Of a DNA stretch of 64,000 bases, positions 35,929-45,134 are shown piece after piece; the stretch's first letter is position 1, and each line of letters begins with the position of its first letter. A program made the translations under genes and the position numbers. This stretch comes from Rhizobiaceae bacterium (lineage in GTDB: Bacteria; Pseudomonadota; Alphaproteobacteria; Rhizobiales; Rhizobiaceae), in assembly GCA_027483885.1 (NCBI GenBank), contig JAIXTO010000089.1:35679-99678 (forward strand). Reading direction: 5' to 3'. A model generated the notes under the pieces. The model had not been told where the DNA came from. It searched no databases and saw only the letters and a program-made list of their open reading frames with translations.

Positions 35929-36504
35929 TCAAATTCCTCCTGCGTGGAGATCGTCCTGCGCCTGCTGGCGCACGGTCTTATTCCCCGTCAGGTCCTTGAA
36001 AAGGTTATGGGCGGAGCGGACAAACATCAGCGCAAAAGCGGCAAAGACCGCGTAGAAAACGATGCCGCGGGGAAGATCCACCGTCACCATCCGCTCCTCG
36101 CCGACGATCTCGAGGTAACGCCACATCAGCCAGGTGATATAGGCAAAGAAGATGATGCCGATGATATCGACGACGAGTTCGAGCGGCCTGACAGCCCATG
36201 TCGGCAGGAAGCGGTAGAGAAGGTCGACCTGGATATGGCGCATGGTGCGCACGCACATGACGGACCCGAGGAAGACCACGACCACCAGGCAGTTGGCGGC
36301 GATTTCCTCCGTCCAGGCAAGGCTGTCGTTCAGCACATAACGTGTAAAAAACTGCAGGAAAACAGACAGGCCCATGCTCCAGAAGACGATGAGCGTCACC
36401 CAGTCTTCAATGGCATAAGGGGACAGATCGACCGGCGCTGCATCTTCCTCAAAGGCATGCGCCATCTCTTCCACGCTGATCGGCGCGTGCGGGTGCTCCG
36501 TCAT
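35929..36504 (-). CDS. dctQ: TRAP transporter small permease (DctQ type)
   Basis: A 191-residue protein with four hydrophobic segments. The central DctQ signature reads FFTRYVLNDSLAWTEEIAANCLVVVVFLGSV. The cytoplasmic N-terminus of about 45 residues (EHPHAPISVEEMAHAFEEDAAPVDL) is acidic and longer than usual. Three bases separate it from dctM. It stabilises the large permease and docks the binding protein. Confidence 0.92.
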   Translation of the reverse strand: MTEHPHAPISVEEMAHAFEEDAAPVDLSPYAIEDWVTLIVFWSMGLSVFLQFFTRYVLNDSLAWTEEIAANCLVVVVFLGSVMCVRTMRHIQVDLLYRFLPTWAVRPLELVVDIIGIIFFAYITWLMWRYLEIVGEERMVTVDLPRGIVFYAVFAAFALMFVRSAHNLFKDLTGNKTVRQQAQDDLHAGGI

Positions 36505-36543
36505 GGATCGGCTCCAATCACAACGATTTCAGGAAAGGGCCCC

Positions 36544-36560
36544 GGCGCAACCCATGCGCC
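36544..36560 (-). other. Stem-loop between dctP and dctQ
   Basis: GGCGCA (36544-36549) pairs with TGCGCC (36555-36560) around a 5-base loop in the 69-base gap after dctP. Such hairpins often protect the upstream mRNA end, giving more binding protein than permease. There is no T-run, so full termination is unlikely. Confidence 0.45.
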
Positions 36561-36573
36561 AGGGCGGCATCAT

Positions 36574-37548
36574 TCACTTGATGGCGCGGATGGCTTCCCA
36601 ATCGGCCTTGTCGTAGCCGAAGTCCTCGAACTTGGCCTTTGCGAGAACAGTCTTCTCGAAATCGGCCTTGTCGACCTCGGTCACCGTGATGCCCTTCTTC
36701 TTGAATTCCTCGACCAGCGCCTTTTCGCGCGCTTCAATGGTCTTGGTGGTGCGGGCGGCGGCTTCCAGCATCACATCGGTGAAGATCTTCTTGTCTTCAT
36801 CCGAAAGACTTGCCCAACGGGTCTTGGACACGATCGTGTTCAGGTGGTCGACGATATGGCCGGTCAGGACGATGTTCTTCTGAACTTCGTAGAACTTCTT
36901 CGCCTCGATCGTCGTCAGCGGATTTTCCTGCGCCTCGACCGTGCCGTTCTGCAGCGCCAGATAGACTTCCGCAAAGGCGATCGGCGTCGTGTTGGCGCCG
37001 CAGGCCCGCGGCATGGCGAGATAGGCCGGCACATCCGGCACGCGGATCTTCAACCCTGCCATGTCTGCACATTTGGCAATCGGGCGGTTGGATGTGGTGT
37101 GACGCGTTCCGTAATAGCTGACGGCAACGATATGGTTGCCGGTTTTTTCCTCATAACCTGCGGCAAGCTTCTTGAAGACATCGCTTTTGGTGTAGGCCAG
37201 GAGATGGCTCGGATCGCGGAAGATATACGGATAATAGGTGACGCCGATCGGCTTGTGATCGCGGGCGGCAAAGCTGGAGCCGGAGATGATGATATCGACC
37301 GTGCCGAGCTTCAGACCCTGGTTGATGTCGGCTTCCTTGCCCAGTTGCGAAGCCGGGAAGACATCGATCTTGTAACGGCCGTTGGTGCGCTTGGCGATCT
37401 CGCCTGCAGCCCAGACCGAATCGGTGTGGAAGGGCTCGGATGTCTCGTAGACATGGGCCCATTTGAGGGCTGTCTCGGCGTGCGCCGAGACGCCGGATGC
37501 GACGATGACCGCCACAGCGGCAAGAAGCGTTTTCAGTGTCAGTTTCAT
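36574..37548 (-). CDS. dctP: TRAP transporter substrate-binding protein (DctP family)
   Basis: A 324-residue periplasmic protein with a signal peptide of about 23 residues ending in AHA. The mature part starts ETALKWAHVYETSEPFH. It contains the DctP-family Arg that binds the substrate carboxylate in MAGLKIRVPDVP, followed by VYLALQNGTVEAQENP. The ligand should be a monocarboxylic sugar acid such as a hexuronate or aldonate, given the catabolic genes downstream (inference). GGGAGG precedes ATG 37548; frames further upstream belong to no real start. Confidence 0.93.
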   Translation of the reverse strand: MKLTLKTLLAAVAVIVASGVSAHAETALKWAHVYETSEPFHTDSVWAAGEIAKRTNGRYKIDVFPASQLGKEADINQGLKLGTVDIIISGSSFAARDHKPIGVTYYPYIFRDPSHLLAYTKSDVFKKLAAGYEEKTGNHIVAVSYYGTRHTTSNRPIAKCADMAGLKIRVPDVPAYLAMPRACGANTTPIAFAEVYLALQNGTVEAQENPLTTIEAKKFYEVQKNIVLTGHIVDHLNTIVSKTRWASLSDEDKKIFTDVMLEAAARTTKTIEAREKALVEEFKKKGITVTEVDKADFEKTVLAKAKFEDFGYDKADWEAIRAIK

Positions 37549-37603
37549 GTGTTCCTCCCAATTGAAACAGAACTGCAGGGCAGACCGCCTGAATAACGGA
37601 CGG

Positions 37604-38317
37604 TCAGTCTTCTCTGGTCGGCTCCTCCCCGAAGCTTTCCGAGAATCTCTTTTGCGCAAGCGTCAGATGACGCCGCATGGCCTCGCGAGCGGCAGCAGGA
37701 TCACGGGCTGCAAGGGCATCGCGAATGATACGATGTTCCTCAAGCGCCAGCTTCCAGGTGTGCGGCCCTTCGAAATAGCTCGCGAGCTTGGTGAAATAGG
37801 GCGACATCCGCGTGTCGTAGATCAGCCCGGTAAAATGCTTGAGAGCGGAATTGCCGATGATATCGGCGATGGCCGTATGAAAATCCCGGTCGCAGGCAAG
37901 CGCAACAGGCGCATCGTCCAGCGCTTTTTCCATGCGTGCCAGGATTGCATCGATCTGCGCAAGGTTTGCCGGCGTGACAAGTCTTGCCGCCTCTTCCGCA
38001 ATGCCGCTTTCGATCAGGCAGCGCGCCTGCAGGATTTCCAGCGGCCCCTCGCCCGCCTCACCGCGCAATTCCCCCTCGACCGGCCGGGGCCGGCTGCCGA
38101 TATAAACGCCCGAGCCCATGCGGATCTGGATATAACCCTCGACCTCGAGCACGATCAGTGCTTCGCGCACCGTTGGCCTCGACACCGAAAACCGTTCGGC
38201 AAGCTCCCGCTCGGGCGGAAGCCGCGAACCCGGCTTCAACTCTCCCGTCTCGATCAACACACGGATCTGATCCGCCACCTGGCGATAAAGCCGGCGCGGC
38301 TCCAAAGCCACGAACAT
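37604..38317 (-). CDS. GntR/FadR-family regulator of the uronate operon
   Basis: A 237-residue GntR regulator. The winged helix ([64 protein letters not shown]) is followed by an FCD effector domain with metal-binding His/Asp residues ([12 protein letters not shown]...). It resembles UxuR/ExuR-like repressors of hexuronate genes. It is the first gene of the leftward operon. A palindrome with the FadR-subfamily pattern lies 38 bases upstream, so it should repress itself and the operon until a uronate intermediate binds. ATG 38317 is preceded by GGGGAGGA. Confidence 0.9.
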   Translation of the reverse strand: MFVALEPRRLYRQVADQIRVLIETGELKPGSRLPPERELAERFSVSRPTVREALIVLEVEGYIQIRMGSGVYIGSRPRPVEGELRGEAGEGPLEILQARCLIESGIAEEAARLVTPANLAQIDAILARMEKALDDAPVALACDRDFHTAIADIIGNSALKHFTGLIYDTRMSPYFTKLASYFEGPHTWKLALEEHRIIRDALAARDPAAAREAMRRHLTLAQKRFSESFGEEPTRED

Positions 38318-38354
38318 CGATATCCTCCCCGGGCGCATCACTCCCCTGATGCGC

Positions 38355-38377
38355 ATTGGCCAGATTGTCTGACCAAT
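38355..38377. promoter_or_regulatory. GntR/FadR-type operator
   Basis: Arms ATTGGCCAGA (38355-38364) and TCTGACCAAT (38368-38377) form a 10-bp inverted repeat with one mismatch around three bases. The TTGGTCAGAC...CCAA pattern is typical of FCD-domain GntR regulators. It lies just upstream of the gntR gene and within reach of the divergent regulator gene. Confidence 0.72.
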
Positions 38378-38531
38378 TGCAACTATGAGGTTTTTTGGGA
38401 TGCTGTCAAGCGGGGCTTGCTGATGCCGTCGTCGTGCCGAAGATCCAAAGAAATTGTCTTGTGCATACACTAGACGTTCTATGCGGAACGTGCAATCCCT
38501 TGGCGACAGATACAGCTCGAAGAGCCCAGCC

Positions 38532-39506
38532 ATGCCAGTTGTCACCGGTTCAATTGCCTCCAAACTCTACCGCCGCACGAGCGACGCGCTTCTCTTTGAA
38601 ATCCGCAGCGGCGTGCTGCAGGACGGCATGCGCCTGACGGAAACCGCCATTGCGCAACGCTTCGGCATCAGCCGGGCACCGGCGCGCCAGGCACTGGCCG
38701 AACTCGAACACGGCGGGTTTCTGAAAAAGGCCGCCGGGCGCGGTTACGACGTGGTTGCTCCCCTCCAGCCGTCCGACCCATGGCCGACCGGCGCACTGGA
38801 TATGGAGCCGGACCTCAAATCCCGGTCCGCCTGGGAAGCGATCTATCCGGATGTCGAGATCGAGGTCGTCTCGCGCACGGCGCTGGCCAGCTGGCGTATC
38901 AACGAGGTCATGCTGGCGCGGCATTACGGCGTGAGCCGGACGGTTGCCCGCGATGTGGTGGCTCGGCTGCAGGAGCGCGGTATCATCCGCAAGGATGCCA
39001 GCGCCCGATGGCACGCACCGGCACTCTCGGAAACGCTGATCAACGAACTCTACGAACTCCGCTGGGTTCTGGAGCCGCTTGCCCTGCAAAAAGCGGCAGC
39101 CCATCTGCCCGACGGGTTTCTTGCGACATTGCGGGCAAAGATCGAGACGGCCATGAATACGGCCCAGGTCAGCAGCGAGCAACTGGACGCGCTCGAGCAG
39201 GACCTGCATGTGGATCTCATCGGACGATGTGGCAATCAGCCACTGCTGCGCGCCGTCAGCCTGCCGCAGGCGCTGCTCGTCGCGCATCACTTTCTCTATC
39301 GGCGCACTAGCGACCTGTTCGAGAGCGAACCCTTCCTGCCCGAGCACCTGAAGATCATCGCGCTTCTGCAGGAACAGGATGTGGCCGGCGCTTGCGAGGC
39401 GCTGGTCGATCACCTGAAGGTGTCGCGCGAACGCGCCATGCGGCGCATCCGCGCCGTCGCACAAACCACAGCGCCTGCGGACCTGCCGTATCTCGAACGG
39501 CTTTAG
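38532..39506 (+). CDS. GntR-family regulator with two winged-helix domains
   Basis: A 324-residue regulator. Residues about 10-75 form a GntR winged helix ([42 protein letters not shown]). Residues about 100-165 form a second, diverged copy ([35 protein letters not shown]). From about 170 a helical FCD-like domain follows. Ordinary GntR/FadR proteins have a single winged helix and about 230 residues, so this is a duplication within one chain. ATG 38532 gives a natural start; ATG 38481 is also in frame. It is divergent from the uronate operon and 75 bases upstream of a sugar-acid dehydratase gene, which is its likely target. Confidence 0.82.
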   Translation: MPVVTGSIASKLYRRTSDALLFEIRSGVLQDGMRLTETAIAQRFGISRAPARQALAELEHGGFLKKAAGRGYDVVAPLQPSDPWPTGALDMEPDLKSRSAWEAIYPDVEIEVVSRTALASWRINEVMLARHYGVSRTVARDVVARLQERGIIRKDASARWHAPALSETLINELYELRWVLEPLALQKAAAHLPDGFLATLRAKIETAMNTAQVSSEQLDALEQDLHVDLIGRCGNQPLLRAVSLPQALLVAHHFLYRRTSDLFESEPFLPEHLKIIALLQEQDVAGACEALVDHLKVSRERAMRRIRAVAQTTAPADLPYLERL

Positions 39507-39581
39507 GCGCCCAATTTCGACGCATGGGTTTGCGGTCCGCCCATCAGCCAAACGGATCCGCACCGGGGAGGAGGCCCTGTC

Positions 39582-40700
39582 ATGAAGATTGCAAAGGTTG
39601 AACCGTTCATTCTGCACCTGCCGCTGACGGCAGACAGCATTTCCGATTCCACCCACAGCATCACCCATTGGGGTGTCGTGGGTGCAAAGATCACCACAAC
39701 CGATGGGCTGGAGGGTTATGGCTTTACCGGAACGCATGCCCATCTGGCATCCGACCGGCTGATCACGGCCTGCATCCGCGATTGTTACGCGCCGCTGCTC
39801 ATCGGCGAAGAGGCGGGCGATCATCAGCGCCTGTGGACGAAGCTATCGCGCCATCCCGCCCTGCAATGGGTCGGACGCGCCGGCATCACCCAACTGGCGC
39901 TCGCCGCCGTCGATGTGGCGCTGTGGGATCTGGCAGGCAAAAAGGCCGGCGTGCCGCTCTGGTCGCTGCTTGGCGGCGCGCGCACCGAAAAGCTCGAGGC
40001 CTATAATACCGATATCGGCTGGCTGTCGTTTTCGAGGGATACGCTTGTCGACGGCTCCGCCCGTGCCGTCGAGGAAGAAGGCTTCACACGCATCAAGATC
40101 AAGGTCGGGCATGATGATCCGAACATCGATATCGCCCGCCTTGAAGCCGTGCGCGACCGCGTCGGCAGCGCCGTGCGCATCGCCATCGATGCCAATGGCA
40201 AATGGGACCTGCCCACCTGCCAGCGTTTTTGCGCCCTCGCCCGCGACCTTGACATCTACTGGTTCGAAGAACCGATGTGGTATGACGATATTGCAAGCCA
40301 TGCCGCACTTGCCCGAGCGACCTCCATCCCGGTGGCACTCGGCGAGCAGCTTTATACGGTCGATGCCTTCCGCAGCTTCATCAACGCCGGGGCCGTACAT
40401 TACGTCCAGCCGGATGTCACCCGCCTTGCCGGCATCACCGAATATATCCAGGTGGCAGACCTTGCGCTCGCAAACCGCCTGCCCGTCGTGCCGCATGCCG
40501 GTGAAATGAGCCAGGTGCATGTTCACCTCAGCTACTGGCACCCGGCCTCGACGATCCTCGAATATATCCCCTGGATCAAGGATCATTTCCACGAACCGGC
40601 AAATGTGGACGGCGGCGTCTTCAACAGGCCGCAACAGCCAGGCGCCAGCACCACACCGCTCGCACAGGCCTTCGAGCGCCACGGCCAATCGCTCGGATAG
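39582..40700 (+). CDS. Enolase-superfamily sugar-acid dehydratase (mandelate racemase/MLE family)
   Basis: A 372-residue MR-group enolase-superfamily protein. The N-terminal capping domain (residues 1-130) ends in [18 protein letters not shown]. The barrel then supplies the KxK base at Lys172 and Lys174, metal ligands Asp203, Glu229 and Glu255, and the general acid-base His305. Presence of both KxK and the barrel His suits acid-sugar dehydratases such as those for galactarate, talarate, fuconate or lyxonate. GGGGAGGA precedes the ATG. It is adjacent to the uronate operon and feeds the same chemistry. The exact sugar acid cannot be read from sequence. Confidence 0.87.
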   Translation: MKIAKVEPFILHLPLTADSISDSTHSITHWGVVGAKITTTDGLEGYGFTGTHAHLASDRLITACIRDCYAPLLIGEEAGDHQRLWTKLSRHPALQWVGRAGITQLALAAVDVALWDLAGKKAGVPLWSLLGGARTEKLEAYNTDIGWLSFSRDTLVDGSARAVEEEGFTRIKIKVGHDDPNIDIARLEAVRDRVGSAVRIAIDANGKWDLPTCQRFCALARDLDIYWFEEPMWYDDIASHAALARATSIPVALGEQLYTVDAFRSFINAGAVHYVQPDVTRLAGITEYIQVADLALANRLPVVPHAGEMSQVHVHLSYWHPASTILEYIPWIKDHFHEPANVDGGVFNRPQQPGASTTPLAQAFERHGQSLG

Positions 40701-40715
40701 AGGCCAGCCCCCCTT

Positions 40716-40754
40716 CCCGGAGCCCTCATTTGCCGGCGCGCATAGGGCTCCGGG
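40716..40754 (+). terminator. Stem-loop after the sugar-acid dehydratase gene
   Basis: An 11-bp perfect stem (CCCGGAGCCCT / AGGGCTCCGGG) has a 17-base loop, 15 bases after the stop codon. It lacks a clear T-run, so it may act as a weak terminator or mRNA 3' end. Confidence 0.5.
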
Positions 40755-40818
40755 TCGATTGCCACCTTACGATTATTCCGCTAGAGCAAAACATGTATCA
40801 AATAATCAACTTAAGACG

Positions 40819-41346
40819 ATGCCAAAAGCCATGGCGGCAGAGATCAACGGCCATCTGGACATCTTTCTGAAAAACAGAACGGCTCTGGTGGATTATGCCG
40901 CCCGGCTGACGGGATCGCGCGACCAGGCCGAAGACATCGTTCAGGACGCGTTTTTACGGTTGAAGCCGGATGAGACCGGGCAATATTCGCCAGGACAGAC
41001 AGTTTCCTATTTCTACAACATCGTGCGCAATCTGGCATTCGATGCCGCAAAGCGGCGGAATGTCGAAACACGCGGCCGCGACACCGACCCGCCGTTCTGG
41101 ATCCTGCCGCAGGATCCGGGCACGCCGGAGCAAACGGTGCTGCTGGCCGATCAGGCCCGTGTCGCATCCGAGACGCTTGACGGCCTGCCCAAGGATATGC
41201 GCCGGGCGATTGAGCTTTACCGTATCGAAGGCCTGACGCTGGAGGCGATTGCCGCGGATCTTCAGATCTCCATTGCAACGGCCCATCGGTTGATCCGCAA
41301 CGGCATGGTGAAAATAGCCCTGTCGCTCGACCGGGCGAGCCATTGA
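40819..41346 (+). CDS. FecI-type ECF sigma factor
   Basis: A 175-residue ECF sigma factor. Region 2 has LVDYAARLTGSRDQAEDIVQDAFLRL and SYFYNIVRNLAFDAAKRR. Region 4 has LPKDMRRAIELYRIEGLTLEAIAADLQISIATAHRLIRNG. The gene order sigma-FecR-TonB receptor with STN domain is the classical iron surface-signalling module. It should drive the receptor gene when the ferri-siderophore binds. Another ATG at 40831 is possible; neither start has a strong ribosome site, in keeping with low expression. I could not identify a Fur or RirA box with confidence upstream. Confidence 0.88.
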   Translation: MPKAMAAEINGHLDIFLKNRTALVDYAARLTGSRDQAEDIVQDAFLRLKPDETGQYSPGQTVSYFYNIVRNLAFDAAKRRNVETRGRDTDPPFWILPQDPGTPEQTVLLADQARVASETLDGLPKDMRRAIELYRIEGLTLEAIAADLQISIATAHRLIRNGMVKIALSLDRASH

Positions 41347-41518
41347 AAAATCGTGTGCGCATCGTGAAAAAAAGCCTCTCGCCAATCGTATCTTCATCGG
41401 GCAACGCTGACGAAATCGACAATCGGTTGCGGAACCGATTCCGGCCTGCGGCTGCCTGCGCCGGGCTTCTTGCTGAAAGGGCAGCCGGCCACACTCGCAC
41501 CAGGGGAACAGAGCGTCA

Positions 41519-42511
41519 GTGAGCGTCACGGATCAGCCAGAACAGCTTGACGAACAGCTCCTCGAAGAGGCGATGGACTGGCTCATGCGCCTGCGCAACG
41601 AGCCGGCCGCGCCCGATCTTCTGGCCGTCTTGCAGGGATGGCGTGCGACGTCCGATCGGCACGCGGCGGCCTGGGATCGCATCTGTCTCACCTGGACAGT
41701 GCTCGGCGACAGGTCGCCAGAGGCCATGCCTCCCATCCCACACGGGGCGCGGCAACGCCGGCAGCGCGCTGGTGTTCTGGCGCCGCGCCGTCTTGCATAC
41801 GCTGCCGCTCTCATGTTTTGCGGCACCCTCATGGCAGCCGTTTTCGGCCCTGCCCTGCAGGTGCGGCTCCAGGCAGATGTCATGACGGTGGCTGGAGAAA
41901 TTCGACATGTGACGCTTGCCGACGGATCGCAGGTGACGCTTGCCCCGGAAACGGCGCTGGCGGACGATTTCGACGGCGACGTACGCCATGTGCGGCTGCT
42001 GTCGGGGGAAGCCTATTTCGAGGTCGTGCGGGATCCGGCCCACCCCTTTGTCCTCACTACCCGGGACGCTGCGGTCAGGGTGCTGGGGACCGCTTTCAGT
42101 GTCCGCGATACGGGAAGTGCAACACGGGTCGAACTGGCGCATGGCGCGGTTGCCTTGCACATGGAGGGTGCGCCTGCCGGCGATGAGCTGACGCTTGCAC
42201 CCGGTGACGTCGTGACCGTGGAGCGGGCAGCGCGCACAATAGAACGCTCGCATATCGATCCCGCCGACATTGCCTTATGGCGCGAGGGCAGGCTCTCGGT
42301 CACGGACCAGGCTTTCGCGGATGTCGTTTCTCTCATCCAGCGCCAGCACTCCGCATGGATCGTCGTGACGCAAAGCGAGGTTTCCACGCGCCGGGTGACG
42401 GGTCTTTACGATCTTTCGGATCCCGACAAAGCCCTTTCAGCACTGGCCGCTCCTTTTGGCCTGAAGGTGCGGGCGGTCTCGCCGTTTCTGCGGGTGATCT
42501 CGGCATATTGA
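41519..42511 (+). CDS. FecR-type transmembrane sigma regulator
   Basis: A 330-residue protein. The N-terminal cytoplasmic domain (EEAMDWLMRLRNEPAAPDLLAVLQGWRATSDRHAAAWDRI, the DUF4880-like sigma-binding region) is followed by one membrane segment at about residues 92-112. A periplasmic FecR domain follows (GEIRHVTLADGSQVTLAPETALADDF ... VRLLSGEAYFEV ... GTAFSVR), then a C-terminal secretin/STN-interacting region. It transmits the receptor signal to the sigma factor. The GTG start at 41519 lies after AGGGGA. It is separated from the sigma gene by 172 bases without a visible gene. Confidence 0.9.
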   Translation: MSVTDQPEQLDEQLLEEAMDWLMRLRNEPAAPDLLAVLQGWRATSDRHAAAWDRICLTWTVLGDRSPEAMPPIPHGARQRRQRAGVLAPRRLAYAAALMFCGTLMAAVFGPALQVRLQADVMTVAGEIRHVTLADGSQVTLAPETALADDFDGDVRHVRLLSGEAYFEVVRDPAHPFVLTTRDAAVRVLGTAFSVRDTGSATRVELAHGAVALHMEGAPAGDELTLAPGDVVTVERAARTIERSHIDPADIALWREGRLSVTDQAFADVVSLIQRQHSAWIVVTQSEVSTRRVTGLYDLSDPDKALSALAAPFGLKVRAVSPFLRVISAY

Positions 42512-42550
42512 AAAAAGATCGAATTATTTCAATATATTACCTTCTTATTC

Positions 42551-42609
42551 GCGAACCGTTCGCAAAAAGCAGAACGGCACCTGAAAAACTTGTCTCTCTC
42601 ACTCGTATT
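42551..42609 (+). promoter_or_regulatory. Candidate ECF-dependent promoter of the siderophore receptor gene
   Basis: Upstream of the receptor gene there is a perfect palindrome GCGAAC-C-GTTCGC (42551-42563), then GAAAAACTT (42583-42591) and CGTATT (42604-42609), which loosely resemble ECF -35 and -10 elements although the spacing is short. AT-rich sequence precedes them. This is offered as a candidate only. Confidence 0.3.
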
Positions 42610-42653
42610 TACCCTTGAACACGGCAATGCCGGTTTCTTCTGTGGGGACGAGT

Positions 42654-44966
42654 ATGAGACTGACACGATTTTCCGTAGGCCGCGATGCAGCGGTCCGAAA
42701 CCCTTCGCGCCGGTTGCTGGCCACAACGGCCTGCGCCTTTGCGCTGCTCGCGGGACCGGGCAGCCTGACGGTCCGGGCGCAGGACGCAACGGCGACCGCG
42801 GCAACGCGCACTTACGACATTCCGGCCCAGCCGCTGGCCAATGCACTGAAAGCCTTCGGCCGCCAGTCCGGCCTGCAGATTTCGCTGGCCGCCGAGGCTG
42901 CTCGCGGGGTCACGTCGGTGGCCCTCAGCGGCCGCTTCACCGCCGAGGCCGGGCTTGAGAAAATGCTGTCTGGCACCGGCATTTCCTATCGCATCAGCGG
43001 CGGCGTCGTCGTGGTCGGTGACCAGTCGTCTTCGGCGGCTGGGGCAACCGCTGCGCCGGCGGCCGATGGTTCGGTAACCCTCGACAAGATCCATGTGACC
43101 GGCGAGCGCGCGGCAACCGCTGTGAACTCGGTCAATATCGGCGCCCAGCAGCTTGAGGCGCGCAATCCGTCGAGCATTGCCGACGTCTTCCGCGATGAAC
43201 CGGGCGTCAGTGTCGGCAGTTCCATGCCGACCTCGCAGAAGGTCTATGTCAACGGCGTCGAGGAAACCAACCTTGCCGTCAGCATCGATGGCAGCCGGCA
43301 GAACAACCGCGTCTTTCACCACAATGCCACCACGCTTATCGATCCGTCGCTGTTGAAGGCTGTCGATGTCGATGCCGGGATCGCGCCGGCCGATGCCGGC
43401 CCCGGCGCACTTGCCGGCTCCATCGCCTACGAGACCAAAGATGCCGGGGAAATGCTCTCTGCAGACGGCTTTGGCGGCATGGTGTCTGAAACCTACAATT
43501 CCAACAGCCAGACCTTTACCACCGGCCTTGGCGGCTGGGGCATGAAGGACGGCTTCGAGTTCCTGGGCTTCCTCAACTACGGCAAAGGCGACAATTACCA
43601 GGCCGGCAACGGCGATGAGGTGCGTGGCACCGAAACCAACCTGTTGAGCGGCATCGGAAAGTTTGCCTACGAGGCCGACAGCGGCGACCGCTTCGAGATC
43701 AGCCATGAACGCGTGCGCGACGATGCCGAGCGGCCCTACCGCGCCAATGCCAGCATCGTCAAGCCCGTCCGGCCCCGCACGTGGGAGCCGGGTTACCGCA
43801 ACTATCTGCTGGAGCGGGAAAACACGGTCTTCACCTATACGGACACCACACCGGAAGGCTGGTGGGACCCAACCATTCGTCTTGCCTACAGCCACAGCTC
43901 CGTCAAGACGCCGATCTTCTACGACGATATGGACGCCAGCACTGACTACACCTCGTATGGCGGTCAGGGCGAAAGCGGCAGCGTCAACGGCAAGTTCGAA
44001 AACAAGTTTGCGCTCGACAATGGTAATATCGTTGCCGGCGTCGATTTCTACAGCGACAAGATCGAACTCGACACCGAAATCGATAGTGAGGATGCCACCG
44101 AAAAGGCGCGCAATATCGGCATCTACAGCCAGGCGCGACTGGAGCCGATGGATGCAATGCGGCTGTCCTTCGGCGGGCGCGTCGACAAGCAGTGGTTCGA
44201 AGGCACCACCGGCCAGCAATGGGACCATGCCGGCGTCAGCGGCAACGGCTCGATCGAATATGACCTCACCAGCTTCCTCACAGCCAAGGCTGGCGCCTCG
44301 CATGTCTGGGCGGGCATTCCGATGGCCGAGAGCTTTATCATGAACCCCAAGTGGAACTACGGCGCCGATGGCCCGGAGGTGACGACGGCCAACAATGTCA
44401 TGGCTGGCCTGGAGCTCCACCATGACGGCTATAGCGCTGAGGCGAGCGTGTTTCGCAGCAACATTCGCGATGCGCGTGTCGCCAAGTGGGCGGTCGCCCT
44501 TGCCAACCAGAATTACGACGTGGACACGAAGGGCTTCGAACTCGGCGTCGGTTATGACTGGACCGATGGTTTCATCAAGGTCAAGTACGCCCATATCGAA
44601 GCCGAGATCGACGGCAAGCCGGCCGATTCCGATACCGGCAACTACCTGACGACACCGGTCGGCGACATCATCACCGTCTCGGCAGGCCATACCTTTGCCG
44701 ACTGGGGGCTAACCCTCGGTGGCGACGTGGAAATCGCACCGTCCTACGAGGACGGCGATACCACCTATGCCTCCTACAATGTCGTCAACATCTACACCGA
44801 GTGGAAGCCGGAGAGCATGCCGCACATGACATTCCGGGCCGAGGTGCAGAACCTGTTTGACGAGACCTATGCCAGCCGCGCCACCTACGGGCAGGAATTC
44901 ACCAATGTGACGCCCCTTTACGAACAGGGCCGTGCTTTCCTGGTCTCGATGAAGGCGACCTTCTGA
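42654..44966 (+). CDS. TonB-dependent siderophore receptor with N-terminal signalling (STN) domain
   Basis: A 770-residue outer-membrane receptor. A long signal peptide ends near VRAQ. The STN domain (about 45-125; YDIPAQPLANALKAFGRQSGLQISL ... GRFTAEAGLEKMLSGTGISYRI) contacts FecR. The plug (about 145-260) holds IHVTGERAATAV, a TonB-box-like start. The 22-strand barrel follows and ends in FLVSMKATF with the terminal Phe. ATG 42654 is chosen for the GGGGA site; ATG 42627 and a TTG are in frame upstream. The neighbours predict uptake of the ferric petrobactin-like siderophore made by the adjacent genes, though some plug features also recall heme receptors. Confidence 0.9.
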   Translation: MRLTRFSVGRDAAVRNPSRRLLATTACAFALLAGPGSLTVRAQDATATAATRTYDIPAQPLANALKAFGRQSGLQISLAAEAARGVTSVALSGRFTAEAGLEKMLSGTGISYRISGGVVVVGDQSSSAAGATAAPAADGSVTLDKIHVTGERAATAVNSVNIGAQQLEARNPSSIADVFRDEPGVSVGSSMPTSQKVYVNGVEETNLAVSIDGSRQNNRVFHHNATTLIDPSLLKAVDVDAGIAPADAGPGALAGSIAYETKDAGEMLSADGFGGMVSETYNSNSQTFTTGLGGWGMKDGFEFLGFLNYGKGDNYQAGNGDEVRGTETNLLSGIGKFAYEADSGDRFEISHERVRDDAERPYRANASIVKPVRPRTWEPGYRNYLLERENTVFTYTDTTPEGWWDPTIRLAYSHSSVKTPIFYDDMDASTDYTSYGGQGESGSVNGKFENKFALDNGNIVAGVDFYSDKIELDTEIDSEDATEKARNIGIYSQARLEPMDAMRLSFGGRVDKQWFEGTTGQQWDHAGVSGNGSIEYDLTSFLTAKAGASHVWAGIPMAESFIMNPKWNYGADGPEVTTANNVMAGLELHHDGYSAEASVFRSNIRDARVAKWAVALANQNYDVDTKGFELGVGYDWTDGFIKVKYAHIEAEIDGKPADSDTGNYLTTPVGDIITVSAGHTFADWGLTLGGDVEIAPSYEDGDTTYASYNVVNIYTEWKPESMPHMTFRAEVQNLFDETYASRATYGQEFTNVTPLYEQGRAFLVSMKATF

Positions 44967-44978
44967 CCACCGAAGACC

Positions 44979-45010
44979 ATCCTTCGCCGGGCAGCCGGCG
45001 AAGGATCTTT
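44979..45010 (+). terminator. Stem-loop terminator/attenuator between receptor and biosynthesis genes
   Basis: A perfect 12-bp stem (ATCCTTCGCCGG / CCGGCGAAGGAT) with loop GCAG is followed by CTTTG, 12 bases after the receptor stop. The short T-run suggests partial termination, which would give more receptor than biosynthetic enzymes. Confidence 0.6.
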
Positions 45011-45134
45011 GCATGTCGGGTGAAACCTATCGAATGAAGCGTGACGAGGAGAGCGCCATGATGGAAATCGGTAACGGGTGGCGGCACCCTTGCGCACCGC
45101 AGGCGCCAGAGCTTGCCTGCCGGGAAGCGTGGTC

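Noticed and set aside
33431..35932. 833-codon same-strand frame that seems to fuse a His/Arg-rich protein with the dehydrogenase
   Set aside because: The upstream part is an out-of-frame reading of dctM. The real dehydrogenase starts at 34468 with its own ribosome site.
34738..37596. 952-codon open frame on the plus strand
   Set aside because: Antisense across three TRAP genes; low-complexity His/Asp/Arg composition.
42609..44690. 693-codon open frame on the minus strand
   Set aside because: Antisense to the TonB-dependent receptor.
42654..44966. Heme receptor identity for the TonB-dependent receptor
   Set aside because: The STN domain, FecI/FecR genes and adjacent siderophore biosynthesis genes argue for a siderophore; no heme-binding partner genes are present.
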